From JAHEZL01 sp964406465 (GTDB lineage Bacteria > Bacteroidota > Bacteroidia > Flavobacteriales_C > GCA-002722245): DNA of 64,000 nucleotides. This document shows positions 51,608-61,233 of the stretch, one piece after another. The stretch covers positions 1 to 64,000 of the forward strand of contig CAYORT010000001.1 in NCBI GenBank assembly GCA_964406465.1, read 5' to 3'. The first letter of the stretch is position 1; the number at the start of each line of letters is the position of its first letter. Made by a program: the position numbers and the translations under genes. The notes below the pieces were generated by a model. That model worked only from the letters and a program-made list of their open reading frames with translations. It had not been told where the DNA came from and did not search any database.

Positions 51608-53800
51608 ATGCAAACAGTTGTAGTTGAAAGTACGTTGACGGAAGGGCTGAAGAAATATTTCGGTTTTAGCAAGTTCAAAGGCAGACAGGAAGAAATCATC
51701 AGTAACCTATTGAGTGGCAATGACACGTTTGTGATCATGCCAACGGGAGGTGGTAAATCGCTATGTTACCAGTTGCCCGCTCTAATTTCAGAAGGAACCG
51801 CAGTTGTGGTTTCACCGCTGATAGCGTTGATGAAAAATCAAGTGGATGCTATTCGCGGACATTCCGATGAAGAAAAAGTAGCACATTATCTAAATTCATC
51901 TTTAACCAAAAGTCAGATTGCCCTTGTTAAAGCAGACATAAGAGAAGGGAAAACCAAGTTATTGTACGTTGCTCCCGAGTCGCTCACAAAGAATGAAAAC
52001 ATAGAATTTTTAAAGAGCATCAATGTTTCTTTCTTTGCCATTGATGAAGCGCATTGTATTAGTGAATGGGGTCATGATTTTAGACCCGAATACAGAAGAT
52101 TAAAAACCATTATTGAAGATATCACTCGCCGTCCGATTATTGCTTTAACAGCCACTGCTACTCCTAAGGTACAGCAAGATATTCAGAAGAATTTGAATAT
52201 GATGGATGCGAAAGTTTTCAAAGATTCGTTCAACCGTTCCAACTTGTATTATGAAGTGCGACCTAAGCACGATATCAATAAAGACATTGTTAAGTTTATA
52301 AAGAGTCACGAAGGTAAATCGGGGGTTATTTATTGCCTAAGCCGCAAGAAAGTGGAAGAGGTGGCTGAGTTGTTGGTTTTAAATGGTATTAAGGCTTTGC
52401 CTTATCATGCCGGATTGGAAGCCGCCAACCGTGCTGCTCACCAAGATGCCTTTTTGATGGAAGATGTGGATGTTATTGTAGCTACCATTGCTTTTGGAAT
52501 GGGTATAGATAAGCCAGACGTTCGTTTTGTAATTCACTACGATATACCAAAAAGCTTAGAGGGCTACTATCAAGAAACAGGTAGAGCAGGTAGAGATGGA
52601 GGAGAAGGTGTGTGTATTACTTATTACGCCTACAAAGACATTGAGAAATTAGAGAAATTTTTGGTGGGGAAACCCATAGCAGAGATGGAGATAGGTAAGC
52701 AGTTGTTGAGTGAAATGGTGAATTTCGCTGAATCTGCAGTGTGCCGCAGAAAGATGTTGTTGCGTTATTTTGGCGAAACTTATAACGAAGATAAGTGCAA
52801 CAATGGCTGCGACAATTGCCGTCATCCTAAGGAGAAATTTGATGGAACACAGTACGTGAAATTGTTGTTGGAGACGGTAAAAGATTTGAAAGAGAAATTC
52901 AAATCGAAATACATTGCCGATTTCATCACGGGTATGGCGCATCAAGACATTAAAGACCATCGTCATCACACCCACGAAAAATTTGGTGCTGGAAAAGAAA
53001 AGGACATTAAGTTTTGGAATGCCGTAATTCGTCAGACTGCCGTTCATGGCTTCTTAGATAAAGATATCGAATCTTACGGAACACTAAAGTTAACGCCAGA
53101 AGGAGAGCAGTTTTTGTTGAATCCTACAACGGTGATGTTAACCCAAAATCACGATTACGATAAAATGCAAAGTGAGGAATCGGAAAGCAATAATAAAGTT
53201 GTTGTTGCCGATGAAACATTGCTGGCTTTATTGAAAGATGTGCGCAAGCGTATTGCCAAAGAGAAGGGCGTACCGCCTTTTGTTGTTTTTCAAGATCCGT
53301 CGTTGCAAGATATGGCTATTCAATATCCAATCACTATGGATGAATTGCAGCAAATTGCTGGTGTGGGACAAGGAAAGGCGGCCAAATTTGGTAAGGCTTT
53401 TATTGAAGCGATAGCAACTTATGTAAAAGAAAATGATATTGAGCGTCCGCAAGATTTGGTTATCAAATCGGCTGTAAACAAGAGCGGATTAAAAGTATAT
53501 ATCATTCAAAATATCGATAGAAAAGTACCATTGCAAGATATTGCCAAGGCGAAAGGGAAAAGTTACGCCGATATTTTGCTGGAGATTGAAGCCATAGTGG
53601 CATCGGGTACGAAAATCAATCTCGACTATTATATAGATGATATCGTGGATGAGGATTTGCAAGATGAGATTTTTGATTATTTTAAAGAAGCAGATTCAGA
53701 TTCAATTGACAGTGCAATGGAAGAGTTTGATGGCGAAGACCTATCTGAGGAAGACATGAGATTGATGCGCGTTAAATTCATGAGTGAAGTTGCTAATTAG
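51608..53800 (+). CDS. recQ: ATP-dependent DNA helicase RecQ
   Basis: A 730-residue superfamily-2 helicase. Walker A is P-T-G-G-G-K-S (45-51), the DEAH box is at 146-149 followed by C-I-S-E-W-G-H-D-F-R-P, and motif VI is Q-E-T-G-R-A-G-R-D-G. An RQC zinc site follows (C-R-R-K and C-N-N-G-C-D-N-C). An HRDC domain lies at about 537-625 (F-Q-D-P-S-L-Q-D-M-A; I-A-G-V-G-Q-G-K-A), and an acidic tail of about 45 residues ends the protein. It unwinds 3'-5' in recombination and fork repair. A hairpin terminator follows. Confidence 0.96.
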   Translation: MQTVVVESTLTEGLKKYFGFSKFKGRQEEIISNLLSGNDTFVIMPTGGGKSLCYQLPALISEGTAVVVSPLIALMKNQVDAIRGHSDEEKVAHYLNSSLTKSQIALVKADIREGKTKLLYVAPESLTKNENIEFLKSINVSFFAIDEAHCISEWGHDFRPEYRRLKTIIEDITRRPIIALTATATPKVQQDIQKNLNMMDAKVFKDSFNRSNLYYEVRPKHDINKDIVKFIKSHEGKSGVIYCLSRKKVEEVAELLVLNGIKALPYHAGLEAANRAAHQDAFLMEDVDVIVATIAFGMGIDKPDVRFVIHYDIPKSLEGYYQETGRAGRDGGEGVCITYYAYKDIEKLEKFLVGKPIAEMEIGKQLLSEMVNFAESAVCRRKMLLRYFGETYNEDKCNNGCDNCRHPKEKFDGTQYVKLLLETVKDLKEKFKSKYIADFITGMAHQDIKDHRHHTHEKFGAGKEKDIKFWNAVIRQTAVHGFLDKDIESYGTLKLTPEGEQFLLNPTTVMLTQNHDYDKMQSEESESNNKVVVADETLLALLKDVRKRIAKEKGVPPFVVFQDPSLQDMAIQYPITMDELQQIAGVGQGKAAKFGKAFIEAIATYVKENDIERPQDLVIKSAVNKSGLKVYIIQNIDRKVPLQDIAKAKGKSYADILLEIEAIVASGTKINLDYYIDDIVDEDLQDEIFDYFKEADSDSIDSAMEEFDGEDLSEEDMRLMRVKFMSEVAN

Positions 53801-53822
53801 TCAATAATATCAATTGTTATAG

Positions 53823-53848
53823 AGCGAGACTTAGGTCTCGCTTTTTTT
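53823..53848 (+). terminator. Rho-independent terminator of recQ
   Basis: AGCGAGAC (53823-53830) pairs with GTCTCGCT (53835-53842) over a four-base loop, followed by T residues to 53848. It begins 23 bases after the recQ stop. Confidence 0.9.
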
Positions 53849-53957
53849 GTGCCTTCATCTAAGGGATTAGTCGTAATTTTTAAAAAATCTAAACCAATTT
53901 ATTTTCTCGCCGTTAAAGAAGATAGTTAGACGAATAAGTAAATTAATACTACGAAAT

Positions 53958-54284
53958 ATGAAAAACATTAGATGGATTATAGCGGTTGCCTTCGTAATCA
54001 ACGTAAGTTTGGTATCGGCAAAAGGAAATATAACAGTAGCAACAGATTTAAGCAACAGTAATATCACAGTACAATCTATAGTAGATGATTTGTTAACCAT
54101 TAATGGTGATGCGGTAGAGGTAAAGATTACCGATGTTAATGGCAATGTTGTAGCAGCGTATAAATTAGATGAAACAGCTAAAGCCCATCACTTTGATATT
54201 AGTTCATTGGCGAAAGGCGAATACAAATGCGTTATGACCAATAAGAACAATGAAATTAAAACTACTACGTTTCAAAAGAGCTAG
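53958..54284 (+). CDS. Small secreted protein resembling a stand-alone T9SS sorting domain
   Basis: A 108-residue protein with signal peptide (M-K-N-I-R-W-I-I-A-V-A-F-V-I-N-V-S-L-V-S-A). The whole mature protein is strand-rich and ends V-K-I-T-D-V-N-G-N-V-V, H-F-D-I-S-S-L-A-K-G-E-Y-K-C-V-M, which resembles the strand pattern of T9SS type A C-terminal domains (I-S-S-L-A-x-G-x-Y). DUF3244-like proteins have a similar size. There is no other domain to be carried, so its function is unknown. It is followed by a terminator and then by a chitinase gene. Confidence 0.6.
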   Translation: MKNIRWIIAVAFVINVSLVSAKGNITVATDLSNSNITVQSIVDDLLTINGDAVEVKITDVNGNVVAAYKLDETAKAHHFDISSLAKGEYKCVMTNKNNEIKTTTFQKS

Positions 54285-54311
54285 ACTTACAATTTGAACA
54301 TTTTAAAAGGT

Positions 54312-54347
54312 AAAAATCCCCTTCGTTGAAAAGCGAAGGGGATTTTT
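54312..54347. terminator. Strong stem-loop terminator
   Basis: AAAAATCCCCTTCG (54312-54325) pairs perfectly with CGAAGGGGATTTTT (54334-54347) over eight bases. A-rich and T-rich flanks on each side allow it to work in either direction. Confidence 0.88.
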
Positions 54348-54487
54348 ATTTGATGTTTTTGAATTTTATAACAATCTTAAAAAATTCTGTAATGGTTTCG
54401 AAAGTACATTAATCTACCTTTAGGTTAATGGGGTAATAAATATGCCGAAGAAAAATCTTCGGTGAGTGCTAACTTAAATTTATTACT

Positions 54488-55825
54488 ATGAAGAAACTAT
54501 TTTTACTATCGAATCTCGTTGCGGTTATTTGTATGTTTTCCACCCAAATCATGGCTCAGCTGCCGTGCAATGTTATGGTGGGCTATTGGCAAAGTTCATG
54601 GGGAACATCTGTGCGACTGAAAGACATCAACAGCAACTACAACGTAATTAATTTATCTTTTCTTGAAGCAGGTGGTGGTGACGGACAATCGGATAACAAT
54701 GTTGTTAGTGCTTTGAAATTTACCGCTACCAATAACGCCAATCTTTTGGCCGATATTCCTGTGGTGCAAGCGCAAGGAAAAGTGGTTCTAATGAGTATTG
54801 GCGGCGCAAACGGATCTTTTAAACTAACATCTACCAGCGATGTAAATACCTTTTTATCGAAGGTAGAGGCAGTGATTCAAACTTATGGTTTAGATGGTGT
54901 AGACATCGATTTAGAAAGGTCGGTTTATTTGAATCAAACAAGTGGAGGTACCATCTCTTCTCCCGAAAGTCACATAAGCTATATGATTTCTGCTTTGCAA
55001 CAATTGTTGGCGTGGTATCAAACCACCTATGGCAAAAAGATGATTTTAACCATGGTGCCCGAAGTGGCATATACTGTAGGTGGCTTATCCAGTTATATGT
55101 CGAGTACCTACGGAGTGCCTTATTTAGCGATGATTGAAGCACTAAGAGACGACATTGATTTGGTGATGGTTCAGTTGTATAATGCTTCTGGTGGAAGCTA
55201 TGGATTAGATGGTAAAGTGTATTATGATGCCACTGCCGATTTTATTGTGAGTCAAACAGAGGCAATGATTAAGGGCTTTACTTGTGTGAATAGCAAAGGA
55301 ACATATAGCGGTTTAGATGCCTCTAAGATAGCTGTTTGTTTACCTGCAAGTTCTGCTGCTGCATCAAGTGGATATGTGAGCACCAGTGTTGCAAAATCGG
55401 CTATCGATTATCTTATGGGTGTTGGTTCTAAACCCGGTACATACACCCTAAAAACAAGTGGTGGTTATCCTACTTTGAAAGGAATGGCTACATGGTCTAT
55501 CAATACCGATTTAGACGCCTCTTATTCTTTCGCAAACAACTATGCAACTATATTTTCTGCTTGCCCTACTACTACTTCTCAGCAAGAAATTACGTCGCAG
55601 AATGAAGTGCACCTTTTTCCAAATCCGGCAAGCAATTCAATTACCATAAATACCAGTGAAATGCTTGGTGAAAGTGTAAAGATTTATGATGTAAGCGGAC
55701 AGTTGTTATTTCAGCAAACCGTAAACAGCAATTCAATGAGTGTGGATATTTCTGCACTTTCATCGGGCTTGTATTTTGTTCAAGTCTCCTCCTCAACTCC
55801 CTATACGCTCGCAGTAGATAAATAA
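54488..55825 (+). CDS. Secreted GH18 chitinase (chitinase D-like) with T9SS type A sorting domain
   Basis: A 445-residue protein with a signal peptide (1-24, ending M-A-Q). The GH18 barrel shows V-L-M-S-I-G-G (100-106) and the catalytic D136-G-V-D139-I-D141-L-E143. Homologous passages (V-G-Y-W-Q-S-S-W; G-V-G-S-K-P-G-T-Y-T-L-K) make it a paralogue of the chitinase at 44771. From about residue 378, L-F-P-N-P-A-S-N-S and D-I-S-A-L-S-S-G-L-Y-F-V-Q-V form a type A sorting domain. It probably cleaves chitin outside the cell. A terminator lies downstream. A short hairpin CCGAAG/CTTCGG (54445-54462) stands in the leader. Confidence 0.92.
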   Translation: MKKLFLLSNLVAVICMFSTQIMAQLPCNVMVGYWQSSWGTSVRLKDINSNYNVINLSFLEAGGGDGQSDNNVVSALKFTATNNANLLADIPVVQAQGKVVLMSIGGANGSFKLTSTSDVNTFLSKVEAVIQTYGLDGVDIDLERSVYLNQTSGGTISSPESHISYMISALQQLLAWYQTTYGKKMILTMVPEVAYTVGGLSSYMSSTYGVPYLAMIEALRDDIDLVMVQLYNASGGSYGLDGKVYYDATADFIVSQTEAMIKGFTCVNSKGTYSGLDASKIAVCLPASSAAASSGYVSTSVAKSAIDYLMGVGSKPGTYTLKTSGGYPTLKGMATWSINTDLDASYSFANNYATIFSACPTTTSQQEITSQNEVHLFPNPASNSITINTSEMLGESVKIYDVSGQLLFQQTVNSNSMSVDISALSSGLYFVQVSSSTPYTLAVDK

Positions 55826-55858
55826 AAGAGGAATTCTTCGTTATTACCCCACCTCTTT

Positions 55859-55893
55859 CCTCGCCTTTAACCCCATTAAGGCGAGGTTTTTTT
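55859..55893 (+). terminator. Rho-independent terminator of the chitinase gene
   Basis: CCTCGCCTT (55859-55867) pairs with AAGGCGAGG (55878-55886) over a ten-base loop, followed by seven T. It overlaps the stop of the convergent giant gene, for which it lacks a proper T-run. Confidence 0.85.
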
Positions 55894-58800
55894 ATTGTAT
55901 GGGAGTTACTGTGCCGATTCTTTCTTGTTTTATTTTTTTTCCATTGGTGTGTGTAATGCTATAAAGTATTTTGTACACGTACACATCTTGTTGAACCTGA
56001 TTGCCTAGGTAGGTGCCATTCCATCCTTCGCCTATGTCATTTGATTGATAAATTATCTCTCCCCATCTGTTAAATATTAGCATTTCGAAATCATCGATAT
56101 GCGCGCCTTTTACTTTGAAAATTTCATTCTTACCATCTCCATTTGGTGTGAACGCATTAGGCACATAAATGGAACTCTCGCAGTAATTGGTTAGTGCAAT
56201 AGTGTCTTTCGATATGCAATTACCGTTGTTCACTGTTAAGATATATTCTCCGGCCTGATCAATATTTATGGTAGGACTAGATTCACCGGTGCTCCACATG
56301 AAGGTGTAGTTATTACTTAGGTTTGTGCCAATTGAAATTGGCGCTTCGTCTTCAAAGCAAATGATATTTGAGGGTAAATTATTTTGCAAGAAATTTTGCG
56401 GCATGATGATTTCCTTTACAATGATGTTGGCTGTTGCAAAACATTCTCCATTGCTAATTACTACCGAATATTTTCCGCCGCTGTTTACATCAATCGTTTG
56501 TGTTGTTTCTTTGGTATTCCATAAATAAGTGTAGCCATCATTTAATGCATTAAGTGTAGCTGTTTCGTTCGCACAAATTGATACAGAATCTACAATAGGA
56601 CTTACATCGGGATTTGCGACAAATGTAATCGCCATTTGGTCACTTCCAGAACAACCATTGCTATCAGTTACGATTAGACTGATGTTGCTTGAATTTTGTA
56701 AGGTGATATTATCGCTGGTTTCACCAGTACTCCAGTTTATGATATAACCGTTATTTTGCGAAAAATTGCTATTCAAAAAAGCAGTTTCACCTGCGCAAAG
56801 TATGGTGTCGTTACTACTTATTTCATCGGCAAGTTTGTCTTTTAAAGTGATGCTTGCGCTATCTCTGCCAACGCAACCGTATTGATCAATTACATCTACA
56901 AACACAAAAGAGTTGGTGCTAATATCATTGATGGTAAAATTGTTGGCCGTGCTGTTGTTGTGCCATTTGTAGGTGTACGGTCCGTTGCCATTGTTATATG
57001 AGCTTACATTGAAATTATAATTACTTCCTAAGCATAATTCAACATCATTTAAAACATTGGGTTGAGGATTAGCGATGACAGTTATATTAACGCTATCACT
57101 TGCCTTGCATCCGTAAATATTGGTTACGCTAACGGTATGAATTCCATTGTTTGATGTAGTGAAATTCGAATCGTTGTGTACTCCTTGATTCCAATTATAG
57201 CTGGTGAATCCTGCGCCTGCATTTAGCGTGACTGTGGACCCCGCACAAATATTTTTGTCGGCACCTAAATTAACAATAGGGTTGCTGTGATGATATAGAT
57301 TCATACTTCCACTTCCACTGCATCCACTGTTATTTACAGTTACCGAATAAACGCCAATATTTTTTATTTTGATAGATGAAGTTGTTTCACCAGTGTTCCA
57401 TAGATAGGTATAGCCAACACCATTGTATCCACTTGAAACTAGTGCGCTATCTCCTTCACAAATAGTATCGTTCGACAGAGACACATTTAAATTTGCATTA
57501 ATCGAAACTATTGCGCTGTCTTTGTCTTTGCATCCTTTGCTGTCACTTACCTCTAGTGTATAAGTTCCTGCGGTATTGGCAACAAGCGAATCTAAATTTC
57601 CTATTGCCTTGTTCGACCATTGGTAAGAGTATACATTATCACCTCCTGTTACTATTGGTTTAAGAGTTAGGCTTGTTCCAGCGCATATGCTTTTTGTGCC
57701 GCCACCAAAATCTATATTTACAGTGCTTGGTACTATGTTCACCAAAATACTATCGGTGGTTGAACAGTTGTTTTCGTTGGTAATTTTTAAGTAATATTTT
57801 CCTGCAGTATTGGCTGTATAGCTGGCCTGATTTCCTACTGCAATGCCTGCTTTTGTCCAAGTGAATGTGGGGTTTCCGTTGATGCTTCCCGAATTTAGCA
57901 CTACACTATTTCCTGCGCAGATATTTTTATCTGCACCCAAATCGAAAGCTGGTAACGGATTAACCACAAGTGTCATGCTCCCATTTCCTTTGCATCCATT
58001 GTTGTTTACTTCAACACTGTAAACTCCGGCATTGCTCGCGGTAATTGTAGAAGTAGTCGCTCCAGTGTTCCATAAAAAGGTATATGTTGGAGATGAATAA
58101 CCACTTGAAATTGTTGCTGTTTCTCCTTCACAAATAGTGTCGTTAATGAGATTGACATTCAACCCTGCGCTGTAGGTAACAGTGGTAGTGTCTTTATCTT
58201 TACATCCTTTACTGTCGGTTACTTGCAAAATGTGTAATCCATCGCTATTTGCAACAAAAGAATTTGTGTTTCCTGTTGCTTTTCCGCTCCATAAGTAGGT
58301 GTACGATCCACTACCTCCAGAAACTGTTGCGAGCAAAGTTGTGCTAGTCCCCGCACAGATACTAATTGTTTTGTTGTTCATGCTAAGTGACGGACCAGCC
58401 ACAGTTATTACGTTTACTTTTTTAACGGTCTTGCATCCTGTAGCATCGGTTAGTTCAATGGTATAGAGTCCGGGTTGCGTTACAGCTACATTATAACTTC
58501 CTACATTGCTGGTATAAGGTAAAGAGACAGCACCTAAAGTAACCACGATGTTGTAGGGAGCAGTGCCACTTAAGTTGAGTGATAAATTGGTGCTTCCGCC
58601 TGCGCATAGCGTAGTGTCGCCACCAATGATAAGTGTAGGAGAATTTTTGATAGTTATTGTCGCCGAGCCTTTACCTAAAGTATCGCAATTGGCATCCCAA
58701 ACGCTATCTACTTTGTACGTTCCTGCAACTTTTGCATAGAATGTAAACGAATTGTTGGTGATTCCCGATTTGGTGTATTTAGTATTTCCATTGCTGTATT

Positions 58801-60919
58801 TTATTTTAAAAGGAGAAGTGCCTTTTAGTGCTACTGTTATGAGTGCCGAATCTCCATTACAGATATTTGCTGAACCAGAGATTCTAGCTGATGGAAAAGG
58901 GCAAGTGGTGGGACAAAATTTAATTGAATCGTTCAACGGACCATCACAACCTCCTGCTGTTAAATGAGTAAGCACATAGGTGCCTGTTGGCACAGTGCCC
59001 GAAATTAGTGTGTATGGAGACACACTGCTGTTGATAATTACCGTTTTTTCTACACCTGCAGCATCTTTGTATTTAATGGTAAAAGGAGCGGTTCCGGTTA
59101 AATCTATTTGAAGAGCACCAGATGCACAAGAATTTGGTACACTTGATTTGTTCCATTTTGCTGTAGAATTTCCAGCATTTTCAACAGTTGTGCGCGCAAC
59201 ATTGCACTTTAAATCTACAGCACCGTTGGCATCACTAAAGCTTACAATTTTGTATTCTCCCGGCTGATTTACGGTGTAATAATCTGTTGGCACTGTAACA
59301 CCAGATTTTGAAAAGATACTGCCATCTGGAGCCATAATGCTGTATGAAAAAGGAGGTACACCAAAAAGGTAAACATTCATTTGTGCGTTTTGTCCCACAC
59401 AAATTTTGTCGTAAGATTTAATTCTAATATTTCCTTTGCTGCAAGTTTCGGCTTGTGAAAAATATTTACCTGCCATACCTCTAGTGGCCGATGGTAGTGG
59501 TATCGATAAAACAATGGCATCGATCACTGAACCTAATTTTGAGAAATTTACAGCAGCTCCACCATTAATTGCATCGAATGCAGCCTTTGCAGCAGCCTTT
59601 ACAGCAACTTTATCGGCATTGATAAATACTCTGCAAGCCTCATCGATGTATGCAGAAATTTCTGTCCAGGTGAATGGCGCATCATAACAGCCATGGTATT
59701 CGTAATTGGCAGGGTCCCAATTTTCTTGCGCGGTACTTACTACCAACGATGGTCCGCCAGCCACAGTCACATTGTTCTCTAATCGCATAATATTATTGCG
59801 CACTCTTTCTGCATATCCACCATTGATATCTGGAAAATTAGTTGCTAATAAATTGGCGATATTGTTACTGTTTATCCATGTGTTTCTGTTGGCGCCAAAA
59901 ACATTGGCAAAGTCGCCATGGTTCCATCCCTTATGATACATATAGGCAAACATTGCATCACCACCGTAAGGGTCTTTCATGTTGCACAAAAATTCTTTCA
60001 CCTTAGGGTAGCAAAAGTATTGATCCCAAAAGGTAAAAGAGGTATAGTCGTACAAAGTTTTTGAGAGGCAAGCAGTAATGAAATTGCCATTATCGGTAAT
60101 TGGAGCTTTCGATAGATTGGTAAAGATGTGAGGATAGAAATCTTCTAGTTGTACCCAGCCTAAAGGACGAATTTGAAAACACCCGTCCACTCCAATATGA
60201 CTTTCGTATGTTAAAGGATTATTGTCACCCGTTGGAGGTAGAAATCCGGCGTCGCAACCCATTCTGCCTTCAATCATTGAAGTAGCAAAAGCAAAGTTGA
60301 GGCTTGTTACTTCGCAACCCATCATGTTTGTGAACATGCGGTGCGCGTGTGCGGCTGCTAGAGCCCAGCCTTTGCGGTTCGACGGAACTCTTACATCTGC
60401 AATGCGATTCCATTCTTCAAACTGTGCTTCACCCAAACAAAGTGATGAAGGAGAAGGAATAAAACAATCTTTTTGGATATAAAATTCTTTGGGTTCGGCA
60501 TTGTAAGCTTGCGGTATAAATTTAGGATCTGTAGCCACCACAGTGACCTTATTTCCTTTTGAATCGGTGCCAAAAGCCGGAAAAAGAAAATCGTCTCCGT
60601 AAGTGCTTTCACTGCTAACACTAATTGTTTTGCATTGTCCGTTTGCCGGCAACATCCAAGTCTCAAATTTTAAACGTGTTACATTGGTAGAAGGCTTGCT
60701 AGCAGACCCAACGGCACCACTTAGATCTTTTATGTTGAAGCCTGGCCAAAAAAAGTCGATGTAATATCCTGCTGGCAATGCCGCTCCGGTGTTGTTGCAT
60801 AAAACAATGTTGCCATTGAGGGTTTTTGTGCTTCCGGGCACTAATTTAAATTCTATAGTGACCTGCCCTAGACTTAGCTTAGAGGCCACAAGGAGTAGTA
60901 TTAAAATTAGTTTTTTCAT
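55892..60919 (-). CDS. Giant T9SS type B protein with N-terminal lysozyme-fold-like hydrolase domain
   Basis: About 1,675 residues from the ATG at 60919 (M-K-K-L-I-L-I-L-L-L, signal peptide to about 19; an upstream TTG is less likely). Residues 20-135 are beta-rich (V-T-I-E-F-K-L-V-P-G-S; N-T-G-A-A-L-P-A-G-Y) and resemble a carbohydrate-binding module. Residues about 160-400 contain S-M-I-E217-G-R-M-G-C, D-G-C-F-Q-I (245-250) and A-Y-M-Y-H-K-G-W-N-H-G, spaced like the glutamate, G-x-x-Q-I and A-Y-N-A-G motifs of lytic transglycosylases and lysozymes. Ig-like repeats follow, ending with a type B sorting domain (V-P-N-A-F-T-P-N-G-D-G-K-N-E; F-N-R-W-G-E). Cell-wall or chitin hydrolysis is inferred. 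Confidence 0.82.
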   Translation of the reverse strand: MKKLILILLLVASKLSLGQVTIEFKLVPGSTKTLNGNIVLCNNTGAALPAGYYIDFFWPGFNIKDLSGAVGSASKPSTNVTRLKFETWMLPANGQCKTISVSSESTYGDDFLFPAFGTDSKGNKVTVVATDPKFIPQAYNAEPKEFYIQKDCFIPSPSSLCLGEAQFEEWNRIADVRVPSNRKGWALAAAHAHRMFTNMMGCEVTSLNFAFATSMIEGRMGCDAGFLPPTGDNNPLTYESHIGVDGCFQIRPLGWVQLEDFYPHIFTNLSKAPITDNGNFITACLSKTLYDYTSFTFWDQYFCYPKVKEFLCNMKDPYGGDAMFAYMYHKGWNHGDFANVFGANRNTWINSNNIANLLATNFPDINGGYAERVRNNIMRLENNVTVAGGPSLVVSTAQENWDPANYEYHGCYDAPFTWTEISAYIDEACRVFINADKVAVKAAAKAAFDAINGGAAVNFSKLGSVIDAIVLSIPLPSATRGMAGKYFSQAETCSKGNIRIKSYDKICVGQNAQMNVYLFGVPPFSYSIMAPDGSIFSKSGVTVPTDYYTVNQPGEYKIVSFSDANGAVDLKCNVARTTVENAGNSTAKWNKSSVPNSCASGALQIDLTGTAPFTIKYKDAAGVEKTVIINSSVSPYTLISGTVPTGTYVLTHLTAGGCDGPLNDSIKFCPTTCPFPSARISGSANICNGDSALITVALKGTSPFKIKYSNGNTKYTKSGITNNSFTFYAKVAGTYKVDSVWDANCDTLGKGSATITIKNSPTLIIGGDTTLCAGGSTNLSLNLSGTAPYNIVVTLGAVSLPYTSNVGSYNVAVTQPGLYTIELTDATGCKTVKKVNVITVAGPSLSMNNKTISICAGTSTTLLATVSGGSGSYTYLWSGKATGNTNSFVANSDGLHILQVTDSKGCKDKDTTTVTYSAGLNVNLINDTICEGETATISSGYSSPTYTFLWNTGATTSTITASNAGVYSVEVNNNGCKGNGSMTLVVNPLPAFDLGADKNICAGNSVVLNSGSINGNPTFTWTKAGIAVGNQASYTANTAGKYYLKITNENNCSTTDSILVNIVPSTVNIDFGGGTKSICAGTSLTLKPIVTGGDNVYSYQWSNKAIGNLDSLVANTAGTYTLEVSDSKGCKDKDSAIVSINANLNVSLSNDTICEGDSALVSSGYNGVGYTYLWNTGETTSSIKIKNIGVYSVTVNNSGCSGSGSMNLYHHSNPIVNLGADKNICAGSTVTLNAGAGFTSYNWNQGVHNDSNFTTSNNGIHTVSVTNIYGCKASDSVNITVIANPQPNVLNDVELCLGSNYNFNVSSYNNGNGPYTYKWHNNSTANNFTINDISTNSFVFVDVIDQYGCVGRDSASITLKDKLADEISSNDTILCAGETAFLNSNFSQNNGYIINWSTGETSDNITLQNSSNISLIVTDSNGCSGSDQMAITFVANPDVSPIVDSVSICANETATLNALNDGYTYLWNTKETTQTIDVNSGGKYSVVISNGECFATANIIVKEIIMPQNFLQNNLPSNIICFEDEAPISIGTNLSNNYTFMWSTGESSPTINIDQAGEYILTVNNGNCISKDTIALTNYCESSIYVPNAFTPNGDGKNEIFKVKGAHIDDFEMLIFNRWGEIIYQSNDIGEGWNGTYLGNQVQQDVYVYKILYSITHTNGKKIKQERIGTVTPIQ

Positions 60920-61052
60920 AGCTTTTGTTTGCTTTTTCAAATTAACAGCGGAAAGATCATTGAGGCTTTACATTTTTCTGTTTTTCATTCAGTAAAAACA
61001 TCTATTTTGATACATCTTACTACTGACAAAAGACGGATGCAAATAAGTAATA

Positions 61053-61072
61053 GGTAGTGATATATCACTACC
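61053..61072. repeat. 20-bp perfect palindrome
   Basis: GGTAGTGATA is followed immediately by its complement TATCACTACC. It stands 134 bases before the start codon of the giant gene on the minus strand. An operator for a dimeric regulator or a weak terminator (T-rich on the right) are both possible. Confidence 0.55.
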
Positions 61073-61184
61073 TTTTAATTATTTGTATATCAGTTGGATA
61101 TGAAATTGTGCAGCTTACAATGAGATTACATCAAGCGCATGTTTTAAACTTCAAAAATTTTATCTTTTTATTTCTTTTTAGGTG

Positions 61185-61214
61185 AAAAAATGCTCCCCAA
61201 CGAGAGCATTTTTT
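61185..61214 (-). terminator. Terminator of the giant gene at 61234
   Basis: AAAAAATGCTC (61185-61195) is complementary to GAGCATTTTTT (61204-61214) across eight bases. Reading the minus strand it starts 20 bases after the gene's stop and its descending arm ends in six T. Confidence 0.85.
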
Positions 61215-61233
61215 GCCTTGTTCTATAAAAGGT

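Larger units (their letters stand above)
60920..61233. other. Regulatory gap between two giant genes
   Basis: The 314 bases hold no gene. They contain the terminator of the gene at 61234 and a palindrome at 61053-61072; the rest is AT-rich and presumably holds the promoter of the giant gene at 55892, though no consensus match was convincing. Confidence 0.6.

Noticed and set aside
54445..54462. Hairpin in the chitinase leader as a riboswitch or thermometer
   Set aside because: The 6-bp stem is too short and no conserved aptamer sequence is visible, so I only mention it in the gene entry.
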